Source: Alkalihalobacterium elongatum (GTDB lineage: Bacteria; Bacillota; Bacilli; Bacillales; Bacillaceae_F). Taken from it: 64,000 nt of DNA. The position numbers and the translations under genes are program-made. The stretch covers positions 1 through 64,000 of the forward strand of contig NZ_WMKZ01000026.1 in assembly GCF_019024285.1 (NCBI RefSeq), read 5' to 3'. Positions 9,088 through 21,080 of the stretch are shown here, one piece after another (positions within the stretch are counted from its first letter, which is position 1; the number at the start of each line of letters is the position of its first letter). The notes under the pieces were generated by a model. That model had not been told where the DNA came from. It saw only the letters and a list, made by a program, of their open reading frames with translations, and searched no databases.

Positions 9088-9501
9088 ATGAAAGAAATTC
9101 CAAAGTCTTATGTTAGAGCCAATCAGTATGTGATGGTTATCCTTACTTTATTTTCTATTTTACTTCAAAATGTATCATTACTAGCACTTACTTTACTGAT
9201 CGTGTTATTACCGCTACTCTTTGGCCCTAAGGCAAATATTACGTTTAAAGTAGCTAAGATGCTAATTAAAGACGCTTATAACGAAGAAACGGAAGCAGCA
9301 GAGCTGCAACGCTTTAACCAAATCATTGCAGCAAGCTTACTAGGTATCGCCTTTATTGTACTAGTGACAACTGGACATTGGTTCGGATGGGTTCTAGTTG
9401 GAATGGTTACTGTAGCCGCTTCAGTCGCTTTGCTCGGATTTTGCGTCGGCTGCTTTATGTATTTCCAATTTAAGAAAATTAAGTATGAGATGAAAAAATG
9501 A
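9088..9501 (+). CDS. DUF4395-like membrane protein
   Basis: 137 residues from the ATG at 9088, preceded by TAGGGGGA; the frame extends to 9061 but without a site. About four hydrophobic segments are visible, at residues ~10-30, 32-48, 75-95 and 97-125. The ending GFCVGCFMYFQFKK resembles the C-terminal signature of DUF4395, a family of small membrane proteins often found near thioredoxin or sulfur genes. Function is unknown. The stop codon lies inside the following terminator. Confidence 0.7.
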   Translation: MKEIPKSYVRANQYVMVILTLFSILLQNVSLLALTLLIVLLPLLFGPKANITFKVAKMLIKDAYNEETEAAELQRFNQIIAASLLGIAFIVLVTTGHWFGWVLVGMVTVAASVALLGFCVGCFMYFQFKKIKYEMKK

Positions 9502-9527
9502 GGTGGCTGTTGTCGCCTCATTTTTTC
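9493..9527 (+). terminator. Terminator overlapping the DUF4395 stop codon
   Basis: AAAAAATGAGG (9493-9503) pairs with CCTCATTTTTT (9516-9526). Confidence 0.85.
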
Positions 9528-10038
9528 TGTCTAGAGACAGGGATAGACACCGAATTTAAAATAAATTAATACCAAAACCAAGAAACCCTATGTAGCAAAC
9601 AAAACTATAGAACTTAAACATACCAAAAATAGGTATAACAAGGGACTAAAATAAGCTTTATAACAGCTTTCTTCCAGTAACAGTTAAATTCATACCCCTA
9701 AAAGAAGCTTCGTAACAATAATTTCAAATAGTAAAATTCCAGTGTTAAACCCAACCCCAACGCCAACCAACATTTCACTTTCTTGCATCAACCCCCTTTT
9801 TACACCAGCACCTATGATCATCAACTGCCTCTCTTCACCAACAACAACCTCTGTCTCAAACACCGTCTTGTACACATTCCCTTCATCTGCTTTAAAGGTT
9901 ATAAAGGGTTCTCACATACGCTAATTCTACAAACCCGTAATTTTACAAAAAAATAATGATGCAAAACTCTAGGCAAACACCAAATAATTGACTATTATAT
10001 TTAGGGTAGCGAAATTTATTTCGGGGAAGGTATGTAGC
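9528..10038. other. Gene-poor interval with a possible decayed frame
   Basis: About 510 bp with no convincing gene. On the minus strand 9690-9875 stays open from a GTG (about 61 residues, Val/Gly/Met-rich), but there is no ribosome binding site and the frame is closed by a stop just upstream. It may be a remnant. No RNA structure was recognised. Confidence 0.4.
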
Positions 10039-11280
10039 ATGTCAAAATTTTTGGGGGATTGGGGTAATCAATTAAAGAGCTATAATAAAAATGTTCGGTT
10101 ATTTTTACTCGCATCCTTTTTAGTGAATGTTGGAATGGGCATTTTCATGATCATTTACAACTACTATATACGTGAACTCGGATATGACGACCAGGTAAAC
10201 GGTAAAGTAATTGCAATGACAGCGATGGCGTCAGCAATTTTTTTATTACCAGCTGGAATTATGAGTGATAAAGTGGGTAGAAAAAAAGTCATATTAGTAG
10301 GGGCAATATTTGCTTCTGTTACGATGTTATTACGGTCCGTGTTAGAAGCAGAATCGCTACTTCTTGTTAGTGCGTTTGCTACAGGGATTTTCATGTCATT
10401 TATTCAAGTGTCATCTATTCCATTACTAGCGGAAAACTCAACGGAGAAGCAGCGTGTTCATTTATTTAGCTTCAACTTTGCGCTTATCATGGTTGCGAAT
10501 GTCGTAGGGAATACATTAGGTGGTACATTAAGTGATGTTTTACAAGCATTATTTTCACTGAGTTCATTGTGGAGTGTTCGAATTACGTTGCTCGTTGGAT
10601 CGATTTTCTTCTTTACGTCTCTCATTCCAATTATGAAGATTAACGAGGAAAGAAAGCTGAAAACTGAAAAAACAGCAGCAAGTTCATTTAAAAATATTTT
10701 TAAGACTCAAAAGTCGGGTCTGAAAATGATTGCTCTTTTTGCCATCGCACAGTTAATTATTGGCTTTGGTTCAGGTTTAGTTATTCCATATTTAAATTTA
10801 TATTTTACAGATCGCTTTGAAATCAATAAATCACTTGTTGGTATCATTTTGTCTCTAGGTCAAGCGATGACAGCAGTTGCTTTTATGATCGGACCTGCTG
10901 TAGTTAAACGATTTGGTGAAGTTCGTGCGGTTGTTATTTTACAATTAGCCTCCTTACCTTTCCTTTTACTTACAGCCTATACAGAAAATTTATGGTTGGC
11001 AGTTATTGGTTTCCTTTTCCGCCAAGCATTAATGAATGCGGGGAACCCGATCCAGATGTCCTTAATGATGAGAAGTGTAGATGACTCGATTAAGGGGTTA
11101 GCGAACTCGGTAGGGCAAATGGTATTCCAGCTCGGCTGGGCGGTTATGGGTCCTGTTTCGATGACGCTTGTCATGATGTACGGCGCGTATCATGGCTATG
11201 CCATAGTTTTTACAATTACAGGTTGCTTGTATTTAATTGGTTCGGTTTACTTTTATTTAGTGTTTAGAAAAGTTAAATAA
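10039..11280 (+). CDS. MFS transporter
   Basis: A major facilitator superfamily permease of about 413 residues with roughly 12 hydrophobic segments. The loop 2-3 signature reads GIMSDKVGRKKV, at about residues 71-82. A long central cytoplasmic loop (~residues 195-225, rich in Lys/Glu) divides the two six-helix halves. The substrate cannot be told from sequence; drug or sugar efflux are both plausible. The start at 10039 has GGGGAAGG 8-15 bases upstream, while the longer frame to 9988 lacks a site. It stands alone, before the SAM-riboswitch leader. Confidence 0.85.
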   Translation: MSKFLGDWGNQLKSYNKNVRLFLLASFLVNVGMGIFMIIYNYYIRELGYDDQVNGKVIAMTAMASAIFLLPAGIMSDKVGRKKVILVGAIFASVTMLLRSVLEAESLLLVSAFATGIFMSFIQVSSIPLLAENSTEKQRVHLFSFNFALIMVANVVGNTLGGTLSDVLQALFSLSSLWSVRITLLVGSIFFFTSLIPIMKINEERKLKTEKTAASSFKNIFKTQKSGLKMIALFAIAQLIIGFGSGLVIPYLNLYFTDRFEINKSLVGIILSLGQAMTAVAFMIGPAVVKRFGEVRAVVILQLASLPFLLLTAYTENLWLAVIGFLFRQALMNAGNPIQMSLMMRSVDDSIKGLANSVGQMVFQLGWAVMGPVSMTLVMMYGAYHGYAIVFTITGCLYLIGSVYFYLVFRKVK

Positions 11281-11298
11281 TCATTTAATTAAAACCTG

Positions 11299-11328
11299 TT
11301 GACAACAAATTTCGACACATGTTATTAT
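11299..11328 (+). promoter_or_regulatory. Probable SigA promoter of the metNPQ leader
   Basis: TTGACA at 11299-11304 and TATTAT at 11323-11328 (or TTATTA one base earlier) give 17-18 bp spacing. It is placed just upstream of the riboswitch. Confidence 0.65.
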
Positions 11329-11361
11329 TCTTTCATTGATTAAAGTAATTTTAATAACTGC

Positions 11362-11490
11362 AAGCTCTTATCTAGAGTGGTGGAGGGACTGGCCCGAAGA
11401 AACCCGGCAACCTTTGAAAACACGATAAATGTGTTAAGAAAGGTGCTAAATCCTGCAAGGTGAAATGCCTTGAAAGATGAGAGAAAGGAC
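11362..11490 (+). ncRNA. SAM-I (S-box) riboswitch
   Basis: The conserved S-box core is present: CTCTTATCTAGAG, GGTGGAGGGACTGGCCC, GAAACCCGGCAACC, the GGTGCTAAATCC(T)GC segment, and GATGAGAGA closing P1. A terminator (11505-11544) follows. When S-adenosylmethionine is abundant, transcription of metNPQ should stop. Confidence 0.95.
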
Positions 11491-11504
11491 ACTAACATTG
11501 TGAC

Positions 11505-11544
11505 TAAACCTTTCTGTTCATCTGTTGACGGGAAGGTTTTTTTA
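11505..11544 (+). terminator. Riboswitch expression-platform terminator
   Basis: AAACCTTTC pairs with GGGAAGGTTT, followed by a T run. It is the regulated terminator of the S-box leader. Confidence 0.85.
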
Positions 11545-11713
11545 TTTGCTAACTGTCTTAAAACCACTATTTAACTGGACTCAATATTAGTGAGGATATT
11601 TTGCGCTTTATTACTAGTAAATCAATAGGAAAAATATAGATAGATAAAGATAATAGATAAATAGATAGTAATAATAGACGTGGCGAGAGAGAAAAACGAT
11701 TAAAGGAGGCACC

Positions 11714-12736
11714 ATGATAAATTTAAGCGGCATTCGCAAACTTTTTAAAACGAAAGATGGAATGGTTACAGCGGTCGACCGTGTAGACTTAGAAATTAAA
11801 GAAGGCGAAATTTTTGGGATTATCGGTTATAGTGGTGCGGGAAAAAGTACCTTAATTCGTATGCTGAACAGCCTTGAGCGTCCGTCAGAAGGGGCGGTTA
11901 CAGTTGCAGGTAAAGAGCTGTCTTCGTTAAAAGGTAAGTCGTTACGTAAAGCACGACAAGAAATTAGCATGATTTTCCAACACTTTAATCTACTATGGTC
12001 GAGAACGGTAAGTGAGAATATCGGCTTCCCGTTAGAAATAGCAGGTGTACCAAAAGAACAGCGGCAAAAACGAGTAAACGAACTGATTAAACTAGTCGGT
12101 CTTGAAGGAAGAGGAGGTTCCTACCCTTCACAGCTAAGTGGTGGTCAGAAGCAAAGGGTTGGAATAGCAAGAGCACTTGCAAACAATCCGAAAGTACTGC
12201 TTTGTGATGAAGCGACTTCTGCATTAGATCCGAAAACAACAGATTCGATCCTAGAATTACTCGTAGATATTAATAAAAAGCTAGGCTTAACAATCGTGCT
12301 AATTACACACGAGATGCACGTCATTCGAAAGATATGTCACCGAGTTGCTGTGATGGAGGCAGGGAATGTCGTTGAAGAAGGACCAGTCCTCGATGTATTT
12401 AAAAACCCACAAGCAGGGATTACGAAACAATTTGTTAAGCAAGTGACAGATCCCGAAGAAACGAAGGACACGATTTCTCATATTATTGAAGAGAATTCTG
12501 GAAAAGTCGTTCAATTAAGCTTTGTAGGGGAAGAGGCAGAAAAACCACTCATTACGAAAATAATCCGTAAGTTTAATATAGAAGTAAATATATTACAAGG
12601 TAAAATTTCACAAACACAAGAAGGGGCTTACGGAACACTGTTTATACAAATTGCTGGCGATGTCGTAGAAATTGATCGCGCGATTGCTTTCATTCGTGAA
12701 GAAGGAGTACAAGTGGAGGTGATCGACCATGTTTAA
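11714..12736 (+). CDS. metN: Methionine ABC transporter ATP-binding protein MetN
   Basis: The ATPase of the D/L-methionine importer, 340 residues. Walker A is GYSGAGKST (38-46), the signature is LSGGQKQRVGIARAL, and Walker B is VLLCDEATSALD. A C-terminal NIL domain (about residues 265-340) is present; in MetN this domain binds methionine and inhibits transport when it is abundant. The start at 11714 follows AAAGGAGG. It overlaps metP by 8 bp. Regulation is by the upstream SAM riboswitch. Confidence 0.97.
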   Translation: MINLSGIRKLFKTKDGMVTAVDRVDLEIKEGEIFGIIGYSGAGKSTLIRMLNSLERPSEGAVTVAGKELSSLKGKSLRKARQEISMIFQHFNLLWSRTVSENIGFPLEIAGVPKEQRQKRVNELIKLVGLEGRGGSYPSQLSGGQKQRVGIARALANNPKVLLCDEATSALDPKTTDSILELLVDINKKLGLTIVLITHEMHVIRKICHRVAVMEAGNVVEEGPVLDVFKNPQAGITKQFVKQVTDPEETKDTISHIIEENSGKVVQLSFVGEEAEKPLITKIIRKFNIEVNILQGKISQTQEGAYGTLFIQIAGDVVEIDRAIAFIREEGVQVEVIDHV

Positions 12737-13397
12737 TGAATGGATTTCAAAGATGAAATGGGACAAGTTGTGGGAAGCAACGGTTGAAACCATTTATATG
12801 ACATCCATCTCCGTTGCTGCCACTTTCGCCATCGGTCTTGTTTTAGGACTTATCTTATATTTAACGAGCAAAGGCAATCTGTGGGAAAACCGTCCTGCTA
12901 ATTTAATCGTAAGTACTATTGTCAATGTATTCAGGTCTATTCCTTTTATCATACTAATTGTATTACTCATCCCGTTTACAAGAATGTTAATGGGAACGAT
13001 GCTAGGAGCGAATGCAGCTCTACCTGCTTTAATTATCGGCGCGGCTCCTTTCTATGCTCGTATGGTGGAAATCGCCTTAAGAGAAATTGATAAAGGTGTT
13101 ATCGAAGCCTCGCAATCGATGGGGGCAACAAACTGGCAAATCATTTATAAAGTGTTAATTCCAGAGTCTTTACCTGCGTTAATTTCAGGGATTACCGTAA
13201 CAGCGATTGCTTTAGTCAGTTACACTGCGATGGCAGGGGTTATCGGTGCTGGAGGTCTTGGTCACTTTGCCTATTTAGAAGGTTTCCAAAGGAACAACAC
13301 AACTATTACGATGGTGGCAACAATCGCAATCTTATTGATCGTATTTATTATTCAATGGATTGGAGATTATTTCACAAATAAAACAGACAAGCGATAA
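12729..13397 (+). CDS. metP: Methionine ABC transporter permease MetP
   Basis: The inner-membrane permease of the methionine importer, 222 residues with five or six hydrophobic helices. The EAA-type cytoplasmic loop that docks MetN is visible around IEASQSMGATNWQIIYKVLI (about residues 122-141). Its start lies inside the end of metN, so translation is coupled. It is called metI in enterics. Confidence 0.96.
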   Translation: MFNEWISKMKWDKLWEATVETIYMTSISVAATFAIGLVLGLILYLTSKGNLWENRPANLIVSTIVNVFRSIPFIILIVLLIPFTRMLMGTMLGANAALPALIIGAAPFYARMVEIALREIDKGVIEASQSMGATNWQIIYKVLIPESLPALISGITVTAIALVSYTAMAGVIGAGGLGHFAYLEGFQRNNTTITMVATIAILLIVFIIQWIGDYFTNKTDKR

Positions 13398-13415
13398 TCA
13401 AGGGGGAAAAAAGAG

Positions 13416-14267
13416 ATGAAAAAGTTTTTAAGTTTAATTGGGGCTGCAGCAATTTCTTTATCATTAGTAGCATGTGGTACTGCTGAAGAGCCACAAACAG
13501 AAGAAGTTCCAGGAGGAGAAGCAGCACAAGAAGAGAATATTAAATTAGTCGTAGGGGCATCAGCTGTTCCACATACTGAAGTACTTGAATTTGCTGCTCC
13601 ACTTTTAGCTGAAAAAGGGATCGATCTTGAAATTAGAACATTCACAGATTATATTCTACCAAACCAAGCATTAAATGAAGGCGAACTAGATGCAAACTAC
13701 TTCCAAACGCCAGGTTATTTAGCAATGCAAATCGAAGAATTTGGTTATGAGTTCGAAAGCATTGGACCAATTCACGCTGAACCTATTGGTGTATATTCTA
13801 AAGAATACAGCAGCTTAGACGAGCTGCCTGATGGTGCAAAAATTATCATGAGTGATTCTTTCAGTGACCATGGCCGTATCTTACCAATCTTTGAGCGTGC
13901 TGGCGTTATTGAGCTAGACGTTGAAGAAGGCCAATTAGCGCAACGTGAACATATCGTGTCAAACCCGAAAAACCTAGACTTCTCAACACTTGTTGAAGCA
14001 AGATTACTTGCTCCATCATTTGAAAGTGGAGAAGGTGACGCTGTTGTTATTAACACGAACTATGCACTTGAAGGTGGAGTAGACATCGAAAAATACGGTA
14101 TTGCGTTTGAAGGACAAGATGTACTTCAACCAAACCTAATCGTTGTTCGCTCTGAAGATGTAGACCGTCCAGAAATTCACACTTTATTTGAAGTATTACG
14201 TTCTGAAGAAGTTGTAAACTTCATTCTTGAAACGTATAACGGTGCAGTAATTCCTTGGAGTGAGTAA
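13416..14267 (+). CDS. metQ: Methionine-binding lipoprotein MetQ
   Basis: The substrate-binding lipoprotein of the importer, 283 residues. It has a signal peptide and a lipobox LVAC with lipidated Cys20. An acidic linker of about 20 residues (EEPQTEEVPGGEAAQEE) follows. The NLPA/MetQ domain contains LVVGASAVPHTEV and NALNEGELDANYFQ-type text. It acts on the outer face of the membrane and delivers methionine to MetP. It is last gene of the riboswitch operon; a terminator follows at 14288. Confidence 0.96.
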   Translation: MKKFLSLIGAAAISLSLVACGTAEEPQTEEVPGGEAAQEENIKLVVGASAVPHTEVLEFAAPLLAEKGIDLEIRTFTDYILPNQALNEGELDANYFQTPGYLAMQIEEFGYEFESIGPIHAEPIGVYSKEYSSLDELPDGAKIIMSDSFSDHGRILPIFERAGVIELDVEEGQLAQREHIVSNPKNLDFSTLVEARLLAPSFESGEGDAVVINTNYALEGGVDIEKYGIAFEGQDVLQPNLIVVRSEDVDRPEIHTLFEVLRSEEVVNFILETYNGAVIPWSE

Positions 14268-14287
14268 GTTAAGTTATATGAACTACT

Positions 14288-14323
14288 AGTGGTATTGGAA
14301 TTGATTTTCCAATACCACTTTTT
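14288..14323 (+). terminator. Terminator after metQ
   Basis: AGTGGTATTGG pairs with CCAATACCACT and is followed by TTTTTG. Confidence 0.9.
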
Positions 14324-14540
14324 GTTGGCTCTTCTCTAAAAGATTGTGGCTTTTGATCTCGGATGTGGGATGTTAATTTCGCCTTTTAATATTGCAAAAA
14401 GTAAATATAATGAATAAATCCGTAGCGTGGTCAGTATAAGTGATTCACTAAAATAGCGTGGCGGTTTTATACATGAAATGGGAATACAAAGGAATAATAG
14501 GAATGTTAAAGGTGTTCAGATAATAAGGAGGTACATAAAC

Positions 14541-14936
14541 ATGGATCAAAACCAAAACCAAGACAATCAGCAAGACAATGTCATTCAAATGGCACTACAA
14601 GACTATAAAGAGGGCTTAGGGCAGTTTTTACAGAAGATGCCTGATATTGCTGGGAAGTTCAATGAATTCACAGAAGCTTGTTTTAAAGAAGGAAAATTAA
14701 CAAAAAAAGAAAAGCAACTTATCGCATTAGGAATTAGTGTGGTTTCGCAAGATGAATACTGCATTATCTATCATACAAAAGGCTGCCTTGATGAAGGGTG
14801 TAGTGAAGAAGAAATTTTAGAAGCACTCGGTGTAACGGCTGCATTCGGTGGAGGGGCAGCAATGAGTCAAGCTGTCACGCTCGTTCAAGAAGCTATTTCA
14901 GAGTTAGGTTCTTCGGATAATCAAAAGCAACATTAA
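14541..14936 (+). CDS. Carboxymuconolactone decarboxylase/AhpD-like protein
   Basis: 131 residues from the ATG at 14541, which follows AAGGAGG. The all-helical AhpD-like fold is indicated by [21 protein letters not shown] followed by [13 protein letters not shown]. In AhpD the active site is ECxxCH; here the second Cys is Tyr (CIIYH), so classic disulfide chemistry is unlikely. The C-terminal half contains [17 protein letters not shown], a conserved helix. Role is unknown, perhaps redox or oxidative stress. The N-terminus is Gln/Asn-rich. Confidence 0.8.
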   Translation: MDQNQNQDNQQDNVIQMALQDYKEGLGQFLQKMPDIAGKFNEFTEACFKEGKLTKKEKQLIALGISVVSQDEYCIIYHTKGCLDEGCSEEEILEALGVTAAFGGGAAMSQAVTLVQEAISELGSSDNQKQH

Positions 14937-15266
14937 GAGCGCTTTATGTTTAATTTCCTTCCGCTAGACCTGGCGCAGAGATAACCTAAGCTTTTTCAGT
15001 TTTCCCAATTAGCGAGCATTATTGAGTATATGTGCTAAATTGTATAGCAATGATATGTGAGAAAAGGTGAGTATGAATAACGATACATTGTCAGAAAATT
15101 TCACACTATACCGCAGTTGGGAAGAAATCGTAAGGATGATATGATTCTTTATAGAGTAAGCGTAACTGAAGCTGTTAACTTAATTTGAGGCTACGCGTCA
15201 GTTACCTTATAAAAAAGAAGGGATTGATTTATTATCCAAACGATTCAAACGAATTACACAGGCGAA

Positions 15267-15410
15267 ATGGAAAAAGCGATGCAACAGAGCCATGGAATTG
15301 GTTACGAGGAGTACAATCGCAGCCTGGAGAAACGCTTAGAAATTGAAAAAGCGCGCGAAAGAGAATATAAGCGTTCCATTAAACTAGCTATGGAGTTCAA
15401 TCAACGGTAA
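15267..15410 (+). CDS. Small charged protein, 47 residues
   Basis: A short frame from the ATG at 15267: a helical, highly charged product with KRLEIEKAREREYKRS. In-frame coding continues upstream to about 15230 without an ATG, and AAGAAGGG at 15214-15221 precedes it, so a non-standard start near there is possible. A strong terminator follows at 15429. I do not recognise the family. Compact, terminator-bounded placement between two operons is the main support. Confidence 0.45.
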   Translation: MEKAMQQSHGIGYEEYNRSLEKRLEIEKAREREYKRSIKLAMEFNQR

Positions 15411-15428
15411 TATAAGATAAGTAGAAAT

Positions 15429-15465
15429 AAGAGGCTGACTCTTGATCATGAGTCAGCCTCTTTAT
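15429..15465 (+). terminator. Terminator before the suf promoter region
   Basis: A perfect 12-bp stem, AAGAGGCTGACT with AGTCAGCCTCTT, has a 10-base loop and is followed by TTA. Confidence 0.85.
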
Positions 15466-15835
15466 ATAGTGCTTTAATTATTGAATATTTTCGTTTACAT
15501 TGTGACTTTCAAAAAGTGTGCCCTCTAATTAGCTATAATAGATATTAGGATAAGCTGATTACAACAATACAGGTTTATCGTATATTTCATAACGGACCCA
15601 GCTTTAGTACGTATGACATTGCTCTTAAGTTGGAGAAACTATATTTGTTGGACAAGGCAATAAAATACTTTCTATACATAAATATATAATAAGTGTATTA
15701 ATGTTATTAAAAAAGTTGATCTTACTTTGGATTTGATATAAGATTGTAATGAGAATAAATTGAGAATAAACAAAAGCACTTCTTTCGTCAAGAGAGCAGT
15801 GAAATCTTAAGACAATATATTGGAGGTAGTAAAGA
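15466..15835 (+). promoter_or_regulatory. suf operon promoter region with direct repeat
   Basis: A 370-bp AT-rich leader with no gene. It ends in GGAGGT before sufC. TGAGAATAAA occurs twice, at 15750-15759 and 15761-15770 (11-bp spacing), just downstream of a TTGATC...TATAAG promoter-like pair (15716, 15737). The repeat is a candidate regulator site; no regulator can be assigned. Confidence 0.45.
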
Positions 15836-16615
15836 ATGACAGCACCATACTTAAAGATTGAAAATCTTCATGTAGCAATAGAAGGTAAGGAAATCTTAAA
15901 GGATTTTAACCTAGAAATTAACGGTGGAGAAATCCATGCGATCATGGGACCGAATGGTACAGGTAAATCTACATTAGCATCTGCACTTATGGGTCACCCT
16001 AAATATGAAATCACAAGTGGTAAAGTCACTTTCAACGGTGAAGATCTTTTAGAAATGGAAGTAGATGAGCGTGCACAAGCTGGTCTATTTTTAGCAATGC
16101 AATATCCAAGTGAAATTAGTGGAATCACGAATGCGGACTTCCTTCGTTCAGCGATTAACTCTCGCCGTGAAGAAGGAGACGAAATTTCATTAATGAAATT
16201 TATCCGTAAATTAGATGAGAAAATGGAATTACTTGAAATGGATCAAGAGTTTGCACAACGTTATTTAAATGAAGGCTTCTCTGGTGGAGAAAAGAAACGT
16301 AACGAAATCCTTCAATTAATGATGCTTGATCCAAAGATTGCTGTTTTAGATGAAATTGACTCAGGTCTTGATATCGATGCTCTTAAAGTAGTATCTAAAG
16401 GTGTAAATGCTATGCGTGGAGAAGAGTTTGGCTGTCTTATCATCACTCACTACCAACGCCTACTGAACTACATCACTCCTGATAAAGTTCACGTTATGAT
16501 GCAAGGCCGTATCGTAAAATCTGGTGGAGCTGAACTTGCTGAACGTTTAGAGGCAGAAGGTTATGACTGGATTAAAGAAGAACTTGGCATTGAAGATGAA
16601 AAAGTAGAAGCATAA
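15836..16615 (+). CDS. sufC: Fe-S assembly ATPase SufC
   Basis: The cytosolic ABC-type ATPase of the SufBCD scaffold that assembles iron-sulfur clusters; 259 residues. Walker A is GPNGTGKST (38-46), the signature is [12 protein letters not shown] (a SufC variant of LSGGQ), and Walker B is [11 protein letters not shown]. It has no membrane segments, as expected. It is first gene of sufCDSUB, with GGAGGT upstream of the start. All five Suf genes are intact. Confidence 0.98.
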   Translation: MTAPYLKIENLHVAIEGKEILKDFNLEINGGEIHAIMGPNGTGKSTLASALMGHPKYEITSGKVTFNGEDLLEMEVDERAQAGLFLAMQYPSEISGITNADFLRSAINSRREEGDEISLMKFIRKLDEKMELLEMDQEFAQRYLNEGFSGGEKKRNEILQLMMLDPKIAVLDEIDSGLDIDALKVVSKGVNAMRGEEFGCLIITHYQRLLNYITPDKVHVMMQGRIVKSGGAELAERLEAEGYDWIKEELGIEDEKVEA

Positions 16616-16634
16616 GGTAGTGAGGAGGGATAAT

Positions 16635-19583
<2,949 letters not shown>

Positions 19584-19595
19584 GGAGGTTTTCTC

Positions 19596-20993
19596 ATGGC
19601 TAAGAAAATGCCGGAAATCGGTGAATATAAATATGGCTTCAGAGACAAAGACGTTTCGATTTTCCGTTCGAAAAAGGGATTAACTCGTGAAATCGTCGAG
19701 GAGATTTCTCGAATGAAAAATGAGCCACAGTGGATGTTAGATTTTCGTATTAAGTCACTGGAGCAGTTCTACAAAATGCCAATGCCACAATGGGGTGGCG
19801 ACCTATCTGAATTAAATTTCGATGACATTACGTATTACGTAAAGCCATCTGAGAAGTCAGAGAAGTCTTGGGATGAGGTTCCAGAAGAAATCAAAAACAC
19901 GTTTGATAAACTAGGTATTCCTGAAGCAGAGCAAAAGTATTTAGCAGGGGTTTCTGCTCAATACGAATCAGAGGTAGTTTATCACAACATGCAAGAAGAT
20001 CTTGAAGAGCAAGGAATTATCTTTAAAGATACGGACTCAGCTCTTAGAGAAAATGAGGACATTTTTAGAGAGTACTTCGGTACTGTTATTCCTCCTTCTG
20101 ATAATAAGTTTGCGGCACTTAACTCTGCAGTATGGTCTGGTGGATCTTTCATTTACGTACCAAAAGGCGTAAAGGTTGAAACACCTCTACAAGCGTACTT
20201 CCGTATTAACTCTGAAAACATGGGTCAATTCGAGCGTACGTTAATCATCGCAGACGAAGATAGCCACGTACACTACGTAGAAGGCTGTACTGCGCCAGTT
20301 TATTCAACAAACTCACTTCATAGTGCGGTCGTTGAAATCATCGTTAATAAAGGCGGATACTGCCGTTATACGACGATCCAAAACTGGGCACCAAACATCT
20401 TTAACCTTGTAACAAAGCGTGCAGTTGCTAATGCAGGTGCAACGATGGAGTGGGTTGACGGAAACATCGGTTCGAAGTTAACGATGAAATATCCTGCAGT
20501 TGTAATGAAAGGTGAAGGTGCTAAAGGTACGATCCTTTCAATTGCTATTGCTGGTAAAGGTCAGCACCAAGATGCTGGGGCGAAAATTCATCACTTAGCA
20601 CCGAATTGTTCATCAACGATCGTTTCTAAATCGATCTCAAAACACGGTGGTAAAGTTACGTACCGTGGGATCGCTCACTTTGGACGTAAATCTGAAGGAT
20701 CTAAATCAAAAATTGAGTGCGATACGTTAATCATGGATAATCAATCCACGTCTGATACAATTCCTTACAATGAAATTCTTAATAACAACATCACATTAGA
20801 ACATGAGGCGACAGTTTCTAAAGTATCTGAAGATCAATTGTTCTATCTAATGAGTCGTGGTATCTCTGAAGAAGAAGCGACTGAGATGATTGTTATGGGC
20901 TTCATCGAGCCATTTACAAAAGAATTACCGATGGAATACGCAGTAGAGATGAACCGTCTAATCAAGTTCGAGATGGAAGGGTCAATTGGGTAA
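19596..20993 (+). CDS. sufB: Fe-S scaffold subunit SufB
   Basis: The main scaffold protein of the SUF complex, 465 residues. It contains the conserved [30 protein letters not shown] and YVEGCTAP segments, the last with a Cys implicated in sulfur transfer along the beta-helix. The C-terminus [11 protein letters not shown] is encoded by the attachment site of the island that follows, so integration has left the gene whole. No terminator is seen directly after it; the likely original one is displaced to 35841-35887. Confidence 0.97.
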   Translation: MAKKMPEIGEYKYGFRDKDVSIFRSKKGLTREIVEEISRMKNEPQWMLDFRIKSLEQFYKMPMPQWGGDLSELNFDDITYYVKPSEKSEKSWDEVPEEIKNTFDKLGIPEAEQKYLAGVSAQYESEVVYHNMQEDLEEQGIIFKDTDSALRENEDIFREYFGTVIPPSDNKFAALNSAVWSGGSFIYVPKGVKVETPLQAYFRINSENMGQFERTLIIADEDSHVHYVEGCTAPVYSTNSLHSAVVEIIVNKGGYCRYTTIQNWAPNIFNLVTKRAVANAGATMEWVDGNIGSKLTMKYPAVVMKGEGAKGTILSIAIAGKGQHQDAGAKIHHLAPNCSSTIVSKSISKHGGKVTYRGIAHFGRKSEGSKSKIECDTLIMDNQSTSDTIPYNEILNNNITLEHEATVSKVSEDQLFYLMSRGISEEEATEMIVMGFIEPFTKELPMEYAVEMNRLIKFEMEGSIG

Positions 20994-20997
20994 TAAA
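20959..20997 (+). repeat. Left attachment site (attL) in the sufB 3' end
   Basis: A 39-bp sequence, starting TAATCAAGTTCGAGATGG and ending GGGTAATAAA, is repeated perfectly at 34559-34597. It covers the last 11 sense codons and the stop of sufB. This is the usual form of an integrase target in the 3' end of a conserved gene. Confidence 0.93.
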
Positions 20998-21055
20998 GAA
21001 AAGACCTTTATATATCAAGGGTTTAAGAGGTTTTGTGAAGTATAAAATCGAAGGC

Positions 21056-21076
21056 GTGCCGATTTTGTGCCGATTT
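21056..21076 (+). promoter_or_regulatory. Probable integrase arm-type sites, left end
   Basis: GTGCCGATTT occurs at 21056-21065 and 21067-21076, one helical turn (11 bp) apart, between attL and the int stop codon. Matching sites at the same 11-bp spacing lie inside the right end (34428-34459). Confidence 0.6.
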
Positions 21077-21080
21077 AATT

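Noticed and set aside
9690-9924. Overlapping frames on both strands (9690-9875 minus, 9742-9924 plus)
   Set aside because: Neither has a ribosome binding site or recognisable domain. Mentioned only as a possible relic.
14541-14936. AhpD alkylhydroperoxidase
   Set aside because: The second active-site Cys is replaced by Tyr, so only membership in the wider CMD family is claimed.
15073-15144. 23-codon frame MNNDTLSENFTLYRSWEEI...
   Set aside because: AAAAGGTGAG precedes it, but it is too short and isolated to support. It might be a leader peptide or a fragment.
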